From assembly GCF_900102345.1 (NCBI RefSeq), contig NZ_FNKB01000001.1:2418001-2482000 (forward strand): a stretch of 64,000 nucleotides of DNA, read 5' to 3'. A model generated the notes under the pieces. The model ran no database searches. It was not told the DNA's origin and was given only the letters and a program-made list of their open reading frames with translations. The DNA comes from Leucobacter chromiiresistens. Its GTDB lineage: Bacteria > Actinomycetota > Actinomycetes > Actinomycetales > Microbacteriaceae. The position numbers and the translations under genes are program-made. Positions 56,179-64,000 of the stretch are shown piece by piece; within the stretch, counting starts at the first letter, position 1, and every line of letters starts with the position of its first letter.

Positions 56179-56238
56179 CTATCCGGGCCGCCCGGCGCCT
56201 ATCCGGGCCGCCCGGCGCCTCTCCGGGCCGCTCAGCGC
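56179..56238. repeat. Three 20-bp tandem repeats between VWA and MoxR genes
   Basis: The unit CTATCCGGGCCGCCCGGCGC at 56179-56198 is repeated exactly at 56199-56218, and a diverged copy follows at 56219-56238. Each contains the palindromic core CCGGGCCGCCCGG, nearly symmetrical. It occupies most of the divergent promoter region, so it may be an operator array. Confidence 0.85.
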
Positions 56239-56267
56239 CCTTTCGTGCCGCGTGGTAGCGTGACGCC

Positions 56268-57731
56268 ATGCTGCCCGTCGACTCAGACCCCGTGCTCGGA
56301 GAGGCCGCCGCGCTGCGCGCGGAGACGCATCGCATCCGCCGCGCCATGGCGATCGACGCCCGCGCGGAGACCCGCGCCGAAGCCCGCGCTGATACGGGCA
56401 CCGACGTCGCAGACGGCGCCGCCCGATCGCACGCCCGAGACCTCGCTCGCGTCTCGCAGCGCCTCGGCGCCTTGATCGACGACCCGGCGCACCGCCGAGT
56501 GATCGATGCGGCGCTGCAGTCCCGCGCCGCGTCCCTGCGCATCGCCATCGCCGCGCGCCGTGCGGAGACGGAAGCGCGTCGCGACCGCGCCGTCGCGGAT
56601 GCGATCGTGGCGCGCGCGGTGCGCGGCGGGCGCGAGCTGACGGGAACGGAATCGGAGCGGGTGCGCGAGCTGCGGGCTCGACGGCCCGAAGACTCCTGGC
56701 AGTCGGCGATCGACAGCGTCGAGCGCCGGGACACCGTACTCGAGGCGCTGGGCACGCTGCGTATCCGAGACGCGCGACGCGAGTTGCGGGAGGGGCTGCT
56801 GCAGACCGAGCAGATGCGGGGCATCATCGCGGAGGCTGGCCCGGCGCTGCGCCGGGGCGACCCGGTGCTGCTCGTCGGCGAGACCGGCGGGGCGAAGACC
56901 GCGCTGGCCGAGCACCTCGGCCGCGTCGTGCTCGGCCGGGAGCCCGAACTGATCTCCGGGTACGGCGACATCACGAGCGCGCAGGTCGTCGGCACTCACG
57001 AGCTGCGCGCCGAGAACGGCGCGACGGTGAGCGTGTTCACGCCGGGGCCGCTGCTGCGCGCCATGCGCGAGGGCCGACCGGTGATCCTCGATGAGGTGAA
57101 CGCGATGCCGCCCGAGTTCTTGAAGCGCCTCAATCGCATTCTGCAGTTGCGGCCGGGAGACACCCTGAACGTGCAGGAGGATGCGGGGCGGCCCGTCACC
57201 ATCGCGGCCGGATTCGCGATCCTCGCCACAGCCAACGAGCAGACCCCTCACCGCTACCGGGGGCTCGATCGTCTGAGCGCCGAGCTGGTGAACCGCTTCG
57301 GGGCGAACGCGTACCGGGTGCACTACCCCGACACCGGCTGCGATTACGCGGCGTTCCCCGCGGAGAACGGCCTGCTCGCGGTCGCGGCGGTGGCCGATCG
57401 TCACGGCGCGCTCCCCGAGCATCTGCCGTCCGACGCGCTGATCCGCGCGGCGCGCGCGGCGTTCATCAGCCAGCAGGTGTTCGCGGGCGAGCACGGGGCG
57501 GGCTTCTCGGATTACGTGAGTGCGGAGCGGGAGATCGACGGGCGGCCCGGCCTCGAGGAGTCCGTCATCGCACCGCGCACCCTCGTAGCGATCCTGCAGA
57601 AGGTCGCGGGGAGCGCCGGCGAGATCGGGCTCGATCGCGCGTTCTCCCGCTTCGTCGAGGGTGTGATGCACCGCGAGGACCGGCGCGTGCTCGCGCTCAT
57701 TCTGGAGGGCCAGGGGTTCCGGATCCGCTGA
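56268..57731 (+). CDS. MoxR-type AAA+ ATPase with long N-terminal extension
   Basis: 487 residues. Residues 1-180 are a helical, Arg/Ala/Glu-rich coiled-coil-like region. The AAA+ module follows: Walker A GETGGAKTA (about 207-215), ISGYGDITSAQVVGTHEL, Walker B VILDEVN, sensor 1 region ILATANEQTPHRYRG and an Arg-finger region ELVNRFGA. It probably hydrolyses ATP to remodel a target together with the VWA protein encoded divergently. The N-terminal extension is longer than in classic MoxR (about 330 residues total) and may bind that partner. The target is unknown. Confidence 0.88.
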   Translation: MLPVDSDPVLGEAAALRAETHRIRRAMAIDARAETRAEARADTGTDVADGAARSHARDLARVSQRLGALIDDPAHRRVIDAALQSRAASLRIAIAARRAETEARRDRAVADAIVARAVRGGRELTGTESERVRELRARRPEDSWQSAIDSVERRDTVLEALGTLRIRDARRELREGLLQTEQMRGIIAEAGPALRRGDPVLLVGETGGAKTALAEHLGRVVLGREPELISGYGDITSAQVVGTHELRAENGATVSVFTPGPLLRAMREGRPVILDEVNAMPPEFLKRLNRILQLRPGDTLNVQEDAGRPVTIAAGFAILATANEQTPHRYRGLDRLSAELVNRFGANAYRVHYPDTGCDYAAFPAENGLLAVAAVADRHGALPEHLPSDALIRAARAAFISQQVFAGEHGAGFSDYVSAEREIDGRPGLEESVIAPRTLVAILQKVAGSAGEIGLDRAFSRFVEGVMHREDRRVLALILEGQGFRIR

Positions 57732-57733
57732 CG

Positions 57734-57762
57734 CGGGCCGTCGCGTGCCCCGCGGCGGCCCG
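57734..57762. terminator. Weak hairpin between convergent genes
   Basis: CGGGCCG (57734-57740) pairs with CGGCCCG (57756-57762) across a 15-nt loop, directly after the moxR stop and before the aroB end. It may serve both strands. Confidence 0.4.
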
Positions 57763-57821
57763 GCTGCTGTACCGACGCCCGCGCGTACCGCCGCACGCGC
57801 GATCCGCCGGCCAGCGGGCTC

Positions 57822-58904
57822 CTAGCTCGCGATCTCCTGATAGGCGAACTGCAGCATCGACTCGTCGACGCCCGCGAGCACGCGGGGCTTGCCGATCTCG
57901 TCGAGCACGATGAAGCGCAGCATCCCGGCGCGCGCCTTCTTGTCGCGCTGCATCGTCGCGAGGAGCCCCGGCCACCGCCCTGCCGGGTACGCGAGCGGGA
58001 GCGTCAGCGAGGTGAGGATCCGGCGGTGCCGATCCACGGCCTCATCCGAGAGTGCGCCGGCGAGCCGGCCGAGCTCCGCCGCGTACATCATGCCGATCGA
58101 GATCGCGACGCCGTGTCGCCACTGGTAGCGCTCGGCGTGCTCGATGGCGTGGCCCAGGGTGTGCCCGTAGTTCAGGATCTCGCGCACTCCGCCCTCCCGG
58201 AAGTCCTCGGAGACGACCCGCGCCTTCACGCCGACCGCCAGCTCGACCACGCGCTGGAACTCGGGGGTCGTCGGATCGGTGGCGCGATCCACATCGCGTT
58301 CGAGGATGTCGAGGATCTCGGGCTCAGCGATGAATCCGCACTTAGCGACCTCGGCGAAGCCCGCGAGAATCTCGTTGCGCGGCAGCGTCTCGAGCAGGTC
58401 GAGGTCGCAGATGACCGCGGCGGGGGCGTAGAAGCTGCCGACGAGGTTCTTGCCCTCGCTCGTGTTGATTCCCGTCTTGCCGCCGACCGAAGCGTCGACC
58501 ATGCCGAGCACCGTCGTGGGGATCTGCACGAGTCGCACGCCGCGGAGCCAGGTCGCCGCGACGAACCCGGCGAGGTCGGTGACCGCCCCGCCGCCGAGGC
58601 CGATCACGGCGTCGGTGCGCGTGAAATCCGACTGGCCGAGGATCTGCCAGCAGAACGCCGCGACCTCGACGCGCTTCGCGGACTCGGCGTCGGGCACCTC
58701 GGCGAGCAGCACCTGGGTGTACCGCTCCTGCAACTGCTCGCGCAGGTCGTTCGCGAACTTGCCGACCGTGGGCGTGTGGACGATCAGCACCTTCGCCACG
58801 CGATCGCCGAGCGCCTCCGGCACGCGATCGAGCACGCCGCGGCCGATGGTCACCGTGTACGAGGTCTCCCCCGTGATCGCGATCTCCGTCGCTGCATCGG
58901 TCAT
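57822..58904 (-). CDS. aroB: 3-dehydroquinate synthase
   Basis: 360 residues from ATG 58904, overlapping the aroK stop by 4 nt. NAD-binding segment VIGLGGGAVTDLAGFVAATW, then RGVRLVQIPTTVLGMVDASV and GGKTGINTSEGKNLVGSFYAP; the metal-binding histidines are in NYGHTLGHAIEH and WRHGVAI. Second step of the shikimate pathway. It is the last gene of the alaS-aro unit. In related genomes efp-nusB commonly follow closely; here a 6.7-kb block separates them. Confidence 0.96.
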   Translation of the reverse strand: MTDAATEIAITGETSYTVTIGRGVLDRVPEALGDRVAKVLIVHTPTVGKFANDLREQLQERYTQVLLAEVPDAESAKRVEVAAFCWQILGQSDFTRTDAVIGLGGGAVTDLAGFVAATWLRGVRLVQIPTTVLGMVDASVGGKTGINTSEGKNLVGSFYAPAAVICDLDLLETLPRNEILAGFAEVAKCGFIAEPEILDILERDVDRATDPTTPEFQRVVELAVGVKARVVSEDFREGGVREILNYGHTLGHAIEHAERYQWRHGVAISIGMMYAAELGRLAGALSDEAVDRHRRILTSLTLPLAYPAGRWPGLLATMQRDKKARAGMLRFIVLDEIGKPRVLAGVDESMLQFAYQEIAS

Positions 58905-59635
58905 GACTGCTCCTTCTCGCCCCGACGGGCGGTGCGCTGATGGCGTCCGCCGTTGCGGGCCCACTGGGCGACGCGACGGACGAGCTGTTCTTGGGTCGCA
59001 CGGTCGGTGCGGTACGTGACGTCTGCGACGGCCTCGTACAGAGGCCTGCGCTCCTGCAGAATGCGGCCCCATGCCTGGGGGTCGTCGCGCAGCAGCGGTC
59101 GACGCGCGAGGTTCGCCGTGCGCAGCACCGCCTCCTGCGTCGTCATGAGCAGCACGACCGGATGCCGGGCCAGGAGCGCGCGGGTCGACTCCGTGAGCAC
59201 GGCGCCGCCGCCGAGTGCGACGATGCGGCACCCCTCGGCGCCGAGCTCCTCGGCGATGACCTCGGCCTCGACCCGTCGGAACTCCGCTTCGCCCTGCGAC
59301 GCGAAGAAGTCGTTGATCGGCCCGTGCCGGCGCACGATGACGGCGTCGGTGTCGACGAACGGCACGCCGAGCTCGCGGGCGACCCGCTTGCCGAGGCTCG
59401 TCTTCCCCGCGGCCATGGGCCCGACGAACACGATGGCGCGATCGGGGAGCTGCGCGCCCGGCCGGCGGCGCCGCCGTCTGCGCTTCGACCGTGCGGCCTT
59501 CGCGCCCTTCGACGGAGACTCGAGGGGCTCTTCCGCGACGGTCGGGATCACCTGCAGCGGGCTGGTCGGGGGCGACGGCTTCGGCTTGTGCTCCGGCGGC
59601 CCCGCATCCCGGGCCACCCTGCGGTGACCGCTCAT
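58901..59635 (-). CDS. aroK: Shikimate kinase with basic N-terminal extension
   Basis: 244 residues, against about 170 for the family. Residues 1-65 are extra: Pro-rich, ending in KRRRRRRRPG. The kinase follows, with Walker A GPMAAGKTS (72-80), DTDAVIVRRHG, the shikimate-binding FRRVEAEVI and the GGGAVL loop. ATG 59635 is the only well-placed start and lies 13 bp after aroC. The poly-Arg segment could bind nucleic acid or be disordered. Confidence 0.93.
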   Translation of the reverse strand: MSGHRRVARDAGPPEHKPKPSPPTSPLQVIPTVAEEPLESPSKGAKAARSKRRRRRRRPGAQLPDRAIVFVGPMAAGKTSLGKRVARELGVPFVDTDAVIVRRHGPINDFFASQGEAEFRRVEAEVIAEELGAEGCRIVALGGGAVLTESTRALLARHPVVLLMTTQEAVLRTANLARRPLLRDDPQAWGRILQERRPLYEAVADVTYRTDRATQEQLVRRVAQWARNGGRHQRTARRGEKEQS

Positions 59636-59648
59636 CGTCTGCGCCGCC

Positions 59649-60845
59649 TCACGACTCGATGACGGTCGACAGGCGCTCCGGAATCGCCGCGATGTACGCC
59701 TCGAGGTTGCGACGGGTCTCGGAGACGCTGTCTCCGCCGAACTTCTCGGTGACCGCGTCTGCGAGCACGAGCGCGGTCATCGCTTCGGCCACGACGCCGG
59801 CGGCGGGCACCGCCGAGACGTCGCTGCGCTGGTGATGCGCCTTCGACTCCTCGCCGGTCGCGATGTCGACGGTCGGCAGCGCGTGCGGCACGGTCGCGAT
59901 CGGCTTCATGCCCGCGCGCACCCGGAGCACCTGACCCGTCGTCATCCCGCCCTCGATGCCTCCCGCGCGAGACGTCTCGCGCGCGATCCGGCCCGAGTCG
60001 AGATGCAATTCGTCGTGCGCCGCCGATCCACGGCGTCGCGTCGTCTCGAATCCATCGCCGACCTCGACCCCCTTGATCGCCTGAATGCCCATGAGCGCTC
60101 CGGCGAGCCGCGAATCCAGTCGTCGATCCCAGTGCACGTAGGAGCCGAGCCCGGGCGGGAGGCCGTACGCGAGCACCTCGACGATGCCGCCGAGCGTGTC
60201 GCCCGACTTCTTCGTGTCGTCGACCTCGGCGACCATGCGGGCGCTGGTCTCGGCGTCGAAGCAGCGCAGCGGGTCCGCGTCGAGCGCATCGACGTCGTCG
60301 GGCCGGGGCAGGGCGTAACCTGCGGGAACCTGCACGTCGCCCATCGAGATGGTGTGGCTGACGAGCCTGATGCCGAGCTCTGCGAGGAAGGCGCGGGCGA
60401 CGGCGCCGAGCGCGACGCGCGCGGCGGTCTCGCGCGCGCTCGCCCGTTCGAGCACGGGGCGGGCCTCGTCGAAGCCGTACTTCTGCATTCCGGCGAGATC
60501 GGCGTGCCCGGGCCGCGGGCGGGTGAGCGGCGCCCCGCGTCCGCGGGACTTCTCCGAGAGTTCGGTCGCCTCGGCCGACATCACCTCGGTCCACTTCGGC
60601 CACTCCGTGTTGCCGATGCGGATCGCGACGGGGCCGCCGATGGACACGCCCTGCACCACTCCCCCCGAGAGGTTCAGCTCATCCTGCTCGAACTTCATGC
60701 GCGAGCCGCGGCCGTACCCCAGCTTGCGGCGCGCGAGATCCGCGCGGATCCCGTCGAGCGATACCGGGACGCCGGCAGGCAGCCCCTCGAGAACAGCGAT
60801 CAGTTCGGGGCCGTGAGATTCTCCGGCGGTCAGCCAACGCAGCAT
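59649..60845 (-). CDS. aroC: Chorismate synthase
   Basis: 398 residues, full length. [20 protein letters not shown] at the start, [38 protein letters not shown] and the late [10 protein letters not shown] and [16 protein letters not shown] signatures, including conserved His and FMN-binding residues. It produces chorismate from EPSP using reduced FMN. Confidence 0.97.
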   Translation of the reverse strand: MLRWLTAGESHGPELIAVLEGLPAGVPVSLDGIRADLARRKLGYGRGSRMKFEQDELNLSGGVVQGVSIGGPVAIRIGNTEWPKWTEVMSAEATELSEKSRGRGAPLTRPRPGHADLAGMQKYGFDEARPVLERASARETAARVALGAVARAFLAELGIRLVSHTISMGDVQVPAGYALPRPDDVDALDADPLRCFDAETSARMVAEVDDTKKSGDTLGGIVEVLAYGLPPGLGSYVHWDRRLDSRLAGALMGIQAIKGVEVGDGFETTRRRGSAAHDELHLDSGRIARETSRAGGIEGGMTTGQVLRVRAGMKPIATVPHALPTVDIATGEESKAHHQRSDVSAVPAAGVVAEAMTALVLADAVTEKFGGDSVSETRRNLEAYIAAIPERLSTVIES

Positions 60846-60877
60846 ACCCGCTATCCTCCCACACCCGGCCGCCTGCG

Positions 60878-61726
60878 TCAGACAGCGCGGCGCATTGCGC
60901 TGCGCACCGCCGCCTCGTCGTCGTCGAGCGGTCGGGTCGGATCGCCGTGCACGAAGATGCGCACCTGCACGAGGGCCTGCTCCACGAGCATCTCCGTGCC
61001 CGGGTGCGCCTCACCGCCGGCTTCGCGCCATCGCGCCGCGAGGGGCGAGGGCCACGGATCGTAGGCGACGTCGAAGAGCGGGGTGCCGGTGAGGCCCTGC
61101 GGGAGCGGGACGCGGGCGGCCGCGGGTCCGGGCAGGGCGGAGATCACCAGCGTGCGCGCGTCGGGCTCGCTCGGGGGCTCCGTCCCGTCGCCGCCGTACA
61201 CGAGCTCCATCGGCGCGGCGTCGGGCGCGGCTCGCGTCCCCGTGAAGCGATCGACGAGCGTCCGCCCGGCATCCGCGTTGCGAGCGAGCAGGGTGATGCG
61301 CTCCGCGCCGAGCCGGCGCGCCGCGAGGATCGCCGACACCGCCGTGGCGCCGGAGCCGAGCACCACGGTGCACCGCACGTCGAGGCGGGCGCGTGCGATC
61401 GCCGCGGACAATCCGGGCACGTCGGTGTTCGCCCCGAACCAACCGCCGTCGCCCCGGCGCAGCAGCGTGTTCACGACGCCGCTCTCAGCGGCGACCGCGT
61501 CGAGCTCGCCGGCGATCCGGTGCGCCTCGACCTTGAGCGGCATCGTGACCGAGAAGCCGCGCCACTCGGCGCCGCGGCCCTGCAGGAACGGGGCGAGACC
61601 CTCCTCGCCGCATCGCACCGCGGAGTAGTGCCAGTCGAGCCCGAGCTCGCGGTAGGCCGCCGCGTGGATGCGCGGCGATCGTGAGTGGGCGATCGGGAAC
61701 CCGAGCACCGCGAGTCTCGCGGTCAC
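60878..61726 (-). CDS. aroE: Shikimate 5-dehydrogenase
   Basis: 282 residues. Shikimate-binding HSRSPRIH (about 14-21), catalytic Lys in TMPLK, ANTDVPG, and an NADP-binding loop [20 protein letters not shown]. Converts dehydroshikimate to shikimate. It starts immediately after the mltG stop (adjacent codons), so the two are coupled. Confidence 0.95.
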   Translation of the reverse strand: MTARLAVLGFPIAHSRSPRIHAAAYRELGLDWHYSAVRCGEEGLAPFLQGRGAEWRGFSVTMPLKVEAHRIAGELDAVAAESGVVNTLLRRGDGGWFGANTDVPGLSAAIARARLDVRCTVVLGSGATAVSAILAARRLGAERITLLARNADAGRTLVDRFTGTRAAPDAAPMELVYGGDGTEPPSEPDARTLVISALPGPAAARVPLPQGLTGTPLFDVAYDPWPSPLAARWREAGGEAHPGTEMLVEQALVQVRIFVHGDPTRPLDDDEAAVRSAMRRAV

Positions 61727-62824
61727 TCAGCAGCCCTGATCGGGATTCGCGGCGCACCACTCGCGGAACTGCCCGATAGCGGCCTCGTGCTCCTCCTGCG
61801 TCGTCGAGAAGACCGACTCCCCCGTCTCGAGGTTCACGGCGACGAAGTAGACCCAGTCGCCCGCCGGAGGGTTCAGCACCGCCGAGATGGCGTCCCGGCC
61901 CGGGTTCGCGATCGGACCCTTCGGCAGCCCCTTGTTGACGTACGTGTTCCAGGGGTTGTCATCGGCGAGGGCCTCGTCCGTCGACCACACGCTGCCGTCG
62001 GCGTGCTGACCGTAGCCGTACTGCGCCGTCGAGTCCATCTGCAGCAGCATTCCCTCCGCCAGCCGGTTCTCGATCACGCGCGCGACCTTCGGGAAGTCCT
62101 CGATGCGGCCGCCCTCGCGCTGCACGATGGACGCCTTCGTGAGCACCTCCTCGCGCGACTCCGGTGCGACGCCCATCTCGTCGAGCACTTGGATCTGCGT
62201 GTCGACCATCTTGGCGATCGCCTCGGCCCCCGTCGTGTCCTCCTCGAATTCGTAGGTGGCGGGGAACAGCCACCCCTCGAGGGAGTCGACTCCGGCGGGC
62301 AGGCCGTAGGCGCTCACGTCCGCTGCGGCCGCCTGGAGCTCCTCCAGCGGAATGCTCGCACCGGCGGAGACGAGTTCGAGCGTCTTCTCGACGGTGTTGC
62401 CCTCCGGGATGATCGCGGTGAACGCCATGCGGTTCTCGGGGTTCTCCAGCGCGTCGAGCGCCGCCTGGGCGCTCATCTGCGACTTGACGCGGTAGGAGCC
62501 GGGCAGGAAGGCGACCTCCTCGGGCTGTTCGAGCAGCAGGCTGTAGAACGCCTCCGCGGTCTTCACCACGCCGGCCTCTTCGAGCGACGCGGCGATGTCC
62601 TCGCCGATCTCGCCCTCGGTGATGACCACGACGACCTCGCCCGTGCCCTCGCCCTCGTAGTCGTTCGACGTCCAGCCGAGCGCCTGCGAGATGCCGTCGC
62701 CGTAGTGCGACCAGAGATAGGCGCCGGCGCCGGCGAGACCCCCGAGCAGCAGTACCGCGACGAGCAGCGAGATGAGGATCCGCCTGCCCGTCCGTCGCCG
62801 ATCCTCGCGCGTGCGTGCGTTCAC
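61727..62824 (-). CDS. mltG: Endolytic murein transglycosylase MltG
   Basis: 365 residues from GTG 62824, overlapping the ruvX stop (GTGA). A short basic cytoplasmic N-terminus and one membrane helix (ILISLLVAVLLLGGLAGAGA, about 16-36) are followed by the YceG domain: FLPGSYRVKSQMS, IIPEGNTVEKTLE, SLEGWLFPATYEF and the catalytic Glu region ASIVQREGG. NPWNTYVNKGLPKGPIANPG is diagnostic. It cuts nascent glycan strands outside the membrane and sets their length. Confidence 0.95.
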   Translation of the reverse strand: MNARTREDRRRTGRRILISLLVAVLLLGGLAGAGAYLWSHYGDGISQALGWTSNDYEGEGTGEVVVVITEGEIGEDIAASLEEAGVVKTAEAFYSLLLEQPEEVAFLPGSYRVKSQMSAQAALDALENPENRMAFTAIIPEGNTVEKTLELVSAGASIPLEELQAAAADVSAYGLPAGVDSLEGWLFPATYEFEEDTTGAEAIAKMVDTQIQVLDEMGVAPESREEVLTKASIVQREGGRIEDFPKVARVIENRLAEGMLLQMDSTAQYGYGQHADGSVWSTDEALADDNPWNTYVNKGLPKGPIANPGRDAISAVLNPPAGDWVYFVAVNLETGESVFSTTQEEHEAAIGQFREWCAANPDQGC

Positions 62825-63318
62825 TCCGTGGCCTCCTCGGTCACCGTCGTTGTCGCCTCTACCGCGTGACCCGGCACCGCACCGGTCGATCGCTCGATAT
62901 CGAGGGCGTGCTGCAGGATCACGACCGCCGCGGCCTGATCGATGATGGATCTGCTCTGCTTCGTGCGCTTGCCCGCAGCCCGCAGCTGACCCTGCGCCGA
63001 CACGGTCGAGAGCCGCTCGTCGACGAGGCGCACCGCGATGTCGGCTGCAGCGGGATGCGCGGCGAGCGCGTGCGCGAACCGCTCCGCATCCTCCGTCGAC
63101 GGGGTGCGCTCACCGCGCAGGTTGAGCGGCAGCCCGACCACCGCTTCGAACGCGCCGAGCTCGGCTGCGATCGCGGCGATCCGCACGAGGTCGGCATCGC
63201 CGCTCGCGGCGCGGGGAACCGTCTCCACGGGCGTCGCGAGCATGCCGTGCGGGTCGCTCTGCGCCACGCCGATTCGGGCCTTGCCCACGTCGACGCCGAT
63301 GCGTACACCGGTGCGCAC
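62821..63318 (-). CDS. ruvX: Holliday junction resolvase-like protein RuvX (YqgF)
   Basis: 165 residues from GTG 63318. RNase H-like fold: GVDVGKARIGVAQSD with the first catalytic Asp, VVGLPLNLRGERTPS, RLVDERLSTVSAQ and SIIDQAAAVVILQ with the last acidic residue. It probably acts on Holliday junctions or processes the 5' end of 16S rRNA precursor, as known for YqgF homologues. It lies between alaS and mltG, the standard actinobacterial order. Confidence 0.94.
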   Translation of the reverse strand: MRTGVRIGVDVGKARIGVAQSDPHGMLATPVETVPRAASGDADLVRIAAIAAELGAFEAVVGLPLNLRGERTPSTEDAERFAHALAAHPAAADIAVRLVDERLSTVSAQGQLRAAGKRTKQSRSIIDQAAAVVILQHALDIERSTGAVPGHAVEATTTVTEEATE

Positions 63319-63320
63319 GC

Positions 63321-64000
63321 TCAGCCGCCCAGGGAACGGCGGATCTCGGCGAGCGCCGCGTCGATCTGCGCGGCGTCGGTTCCGCCGCCCTGCGCGAGGT
63401 CGTCCTTGCCGCCGCCGCCTCCGCCGAGGATCTGCGCCCCGGTGCGCACCAGGGCGCCGGCCCGGGCACCGGCCTCGCGGCCCGCGGGCGTGGTCGCAGC
63501 GATGACCACGGGCTTGCCGCCCGCCTCACCCGCGAGCACCACGACGCCGGGCTGCGAGCCGAGCTGCTCGCGAACGGTGAGCGCGAGGGAGCGGATGTCG
63601 TCCGCCGAGCCCACCGCGCCGAGCGACGCGAGCACCGCGCGCACCCCGCCGAGCTGCTCCGCTCCCGCGAGCAGCTGCGGAACTCGCTCGCGCAGCTTCT
63701 CCGCCTCGAGCGCCGCGATCTTCTTCTCGGCGGCGCGCAGCTGCGCGCCCAGATCCTGCACCTTGGTGACGAGCTCTCCGCGGGGCACCTTGAGGCCCCC
63801 GGTGAGCTGCTGCACGATCGCGCGCTCCGCGGCGAAGTTGCGGAACGCCTCGATGCCGACCAGCGACTCCACGCGCCGGTTGGTGGAACCGACCGAACTC
63901 TCGGAGATGAGGTTGATCATGCCGATCTCGGCCGAACTCGTCACGTGCGTTCCGGCGCAGAGCTCGCGCGACCAGGGGCCTCCGATGTCGACCACGCGCA
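63321..64000 (-). CDS. alaS: Alanyl-tRNA synthetase, C-terminal part
   Basis: The last 226 residues are inside the window; the 5' part lies beyond base 64000. Reading begins in the editing domain: MVDIGGPWSRELCAGTHV, with the Cys and His that bind zinc in the editing site, then GSTNRRVESLVG. A coiled coil (LGAQLRAAEKKIAALEAEKL) leads to the C-Ala domain with a DHHA1-like end (ILGGGGGGKDDLAQGGG). The gene ends 2 bp before ruvX. Confidence 0.96.
   Translation of the reverse strand, partial: RVVDIGGPWSRELCAGTHVTSSAEIGMINLISESSVGSTNRRVESLVGIEAFRNFAAERAIVQQLTGGLKVPRGELVTKVQDLGAQLRAAEKKIAALEAEKLRERVPQLLAGAEQLGGVRAVLASLGAVGSADDIRSLALTVREQLGSQPGVVVLAGEAGGKPVVIAATTPAGREAGARAGALVRTGAQILGGGGGGKDDLAQGGGTDAAQIDAALAEIRRSLGG

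Noticed and set aside
53161..56475. A 1104-codon plus frame across the VWA and unknown genes
   Set aside because: It has no recognisable domain, and the opposing frame carries a clear MIDAS motif.

Overview
The window is high-GC DNA from an actinobacterium, most likely a member of Microbacteriaceae (a Leucobacter-like genome would fit). This rests on the base composition, the alaS-ruvX-mltG-aroE-aroC-aroK-aroB and nusB-pyrR-pyrB-pyrC-(PH-like)-carA-carB-pyrF-gmk gene orders typical of actinobacteria, the mIHF-guanylate kinase fusion, the Ku/LigD pair, the absence of AT-rich regulatory regions and several apparently leaderless regulator genes. No species call is possible from the sequence alone.

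Layout. 1-3.7 kb: a sulfur/thiol cluster (aldo/keto reductase cut by the window edge, two tandem-rhodanese proteins, an OsmC protein) with an orphan transposase-like HTH protein inside it. 3.8-6.4 kb: a degenerate tRNA-Met-like sequence, an HTH/nucleotidyltransferase pair resembling abortive-infection/toxin-antitoxin modules whose second gene looks damaged, a small membrane protein and a VanZ protein. 6.5-11.6 kb: a lipoprotein and a 1264-residue sortase-anchored surface protein with two hydrolase domains. 11.6-14 kb: a small YdeI-like protein, the 3' remnant of an FAD oxidase gene, and a TetR-controlled divergent pair. 14.4-18.3 kb: a META-domain lipoprotein and a copper-handling operon (membrane protein, CopC, PCu(A)C chaperone, Tat-exported DyP peroxidase). 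18.4-24.3 kb: alcohol dehydrogenase, MFS exporter, MmyB-like regulator, small unknowns, a PAP2 phosphatase interrupted by an in-frame TAG, and a GNAT acetyltransferase.

24.3-28.2 kb is the most distinctive region. It is one operon with a GAF-SpoIIE phosphatase (broken by a C-tract frameshift and an in-frame TAG), a cellulose-synthase-like glycosyltransferase with a large insertion, a STAS antagonist and a HATPase anti-sigma-like kinase. These are the parts of a partner-switching signal module built around a polysaccharide synthase, with no sigma factor nearby. 28.3-40 kb holds an Imm-5-like protein, TetR/MFS, PadR/ABC1 kinase, the NHEJ genes ku and ligD, a YaeQ protein, an HdeD-like protein, 3-methyladenine glycosylase and a DMT/NIPA-like transporter.

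40-51 kb is the minus-strand pyrimidine operon. Most of its genes overlap by 4 nt, and it carries a candidate PyrR-binding RNA motif just before the pyrR ribosome binding site. Upstream of it are nusB and efp. 51-57.7 kb (thioesterase, polytopic membrane protein, unknown protein, VWA protein and divergent MoxR ATPase) separates efp from aroB, genes that are usually close together. 57.8-64 kb is the minus-strand alaS-ruvX-mltG-aroECKB cluster, which supplies chorismate-pathway enzymes, a peptidoglycan-terminating lytic transglycosylase and a Holliday junction resolvase-like protein.
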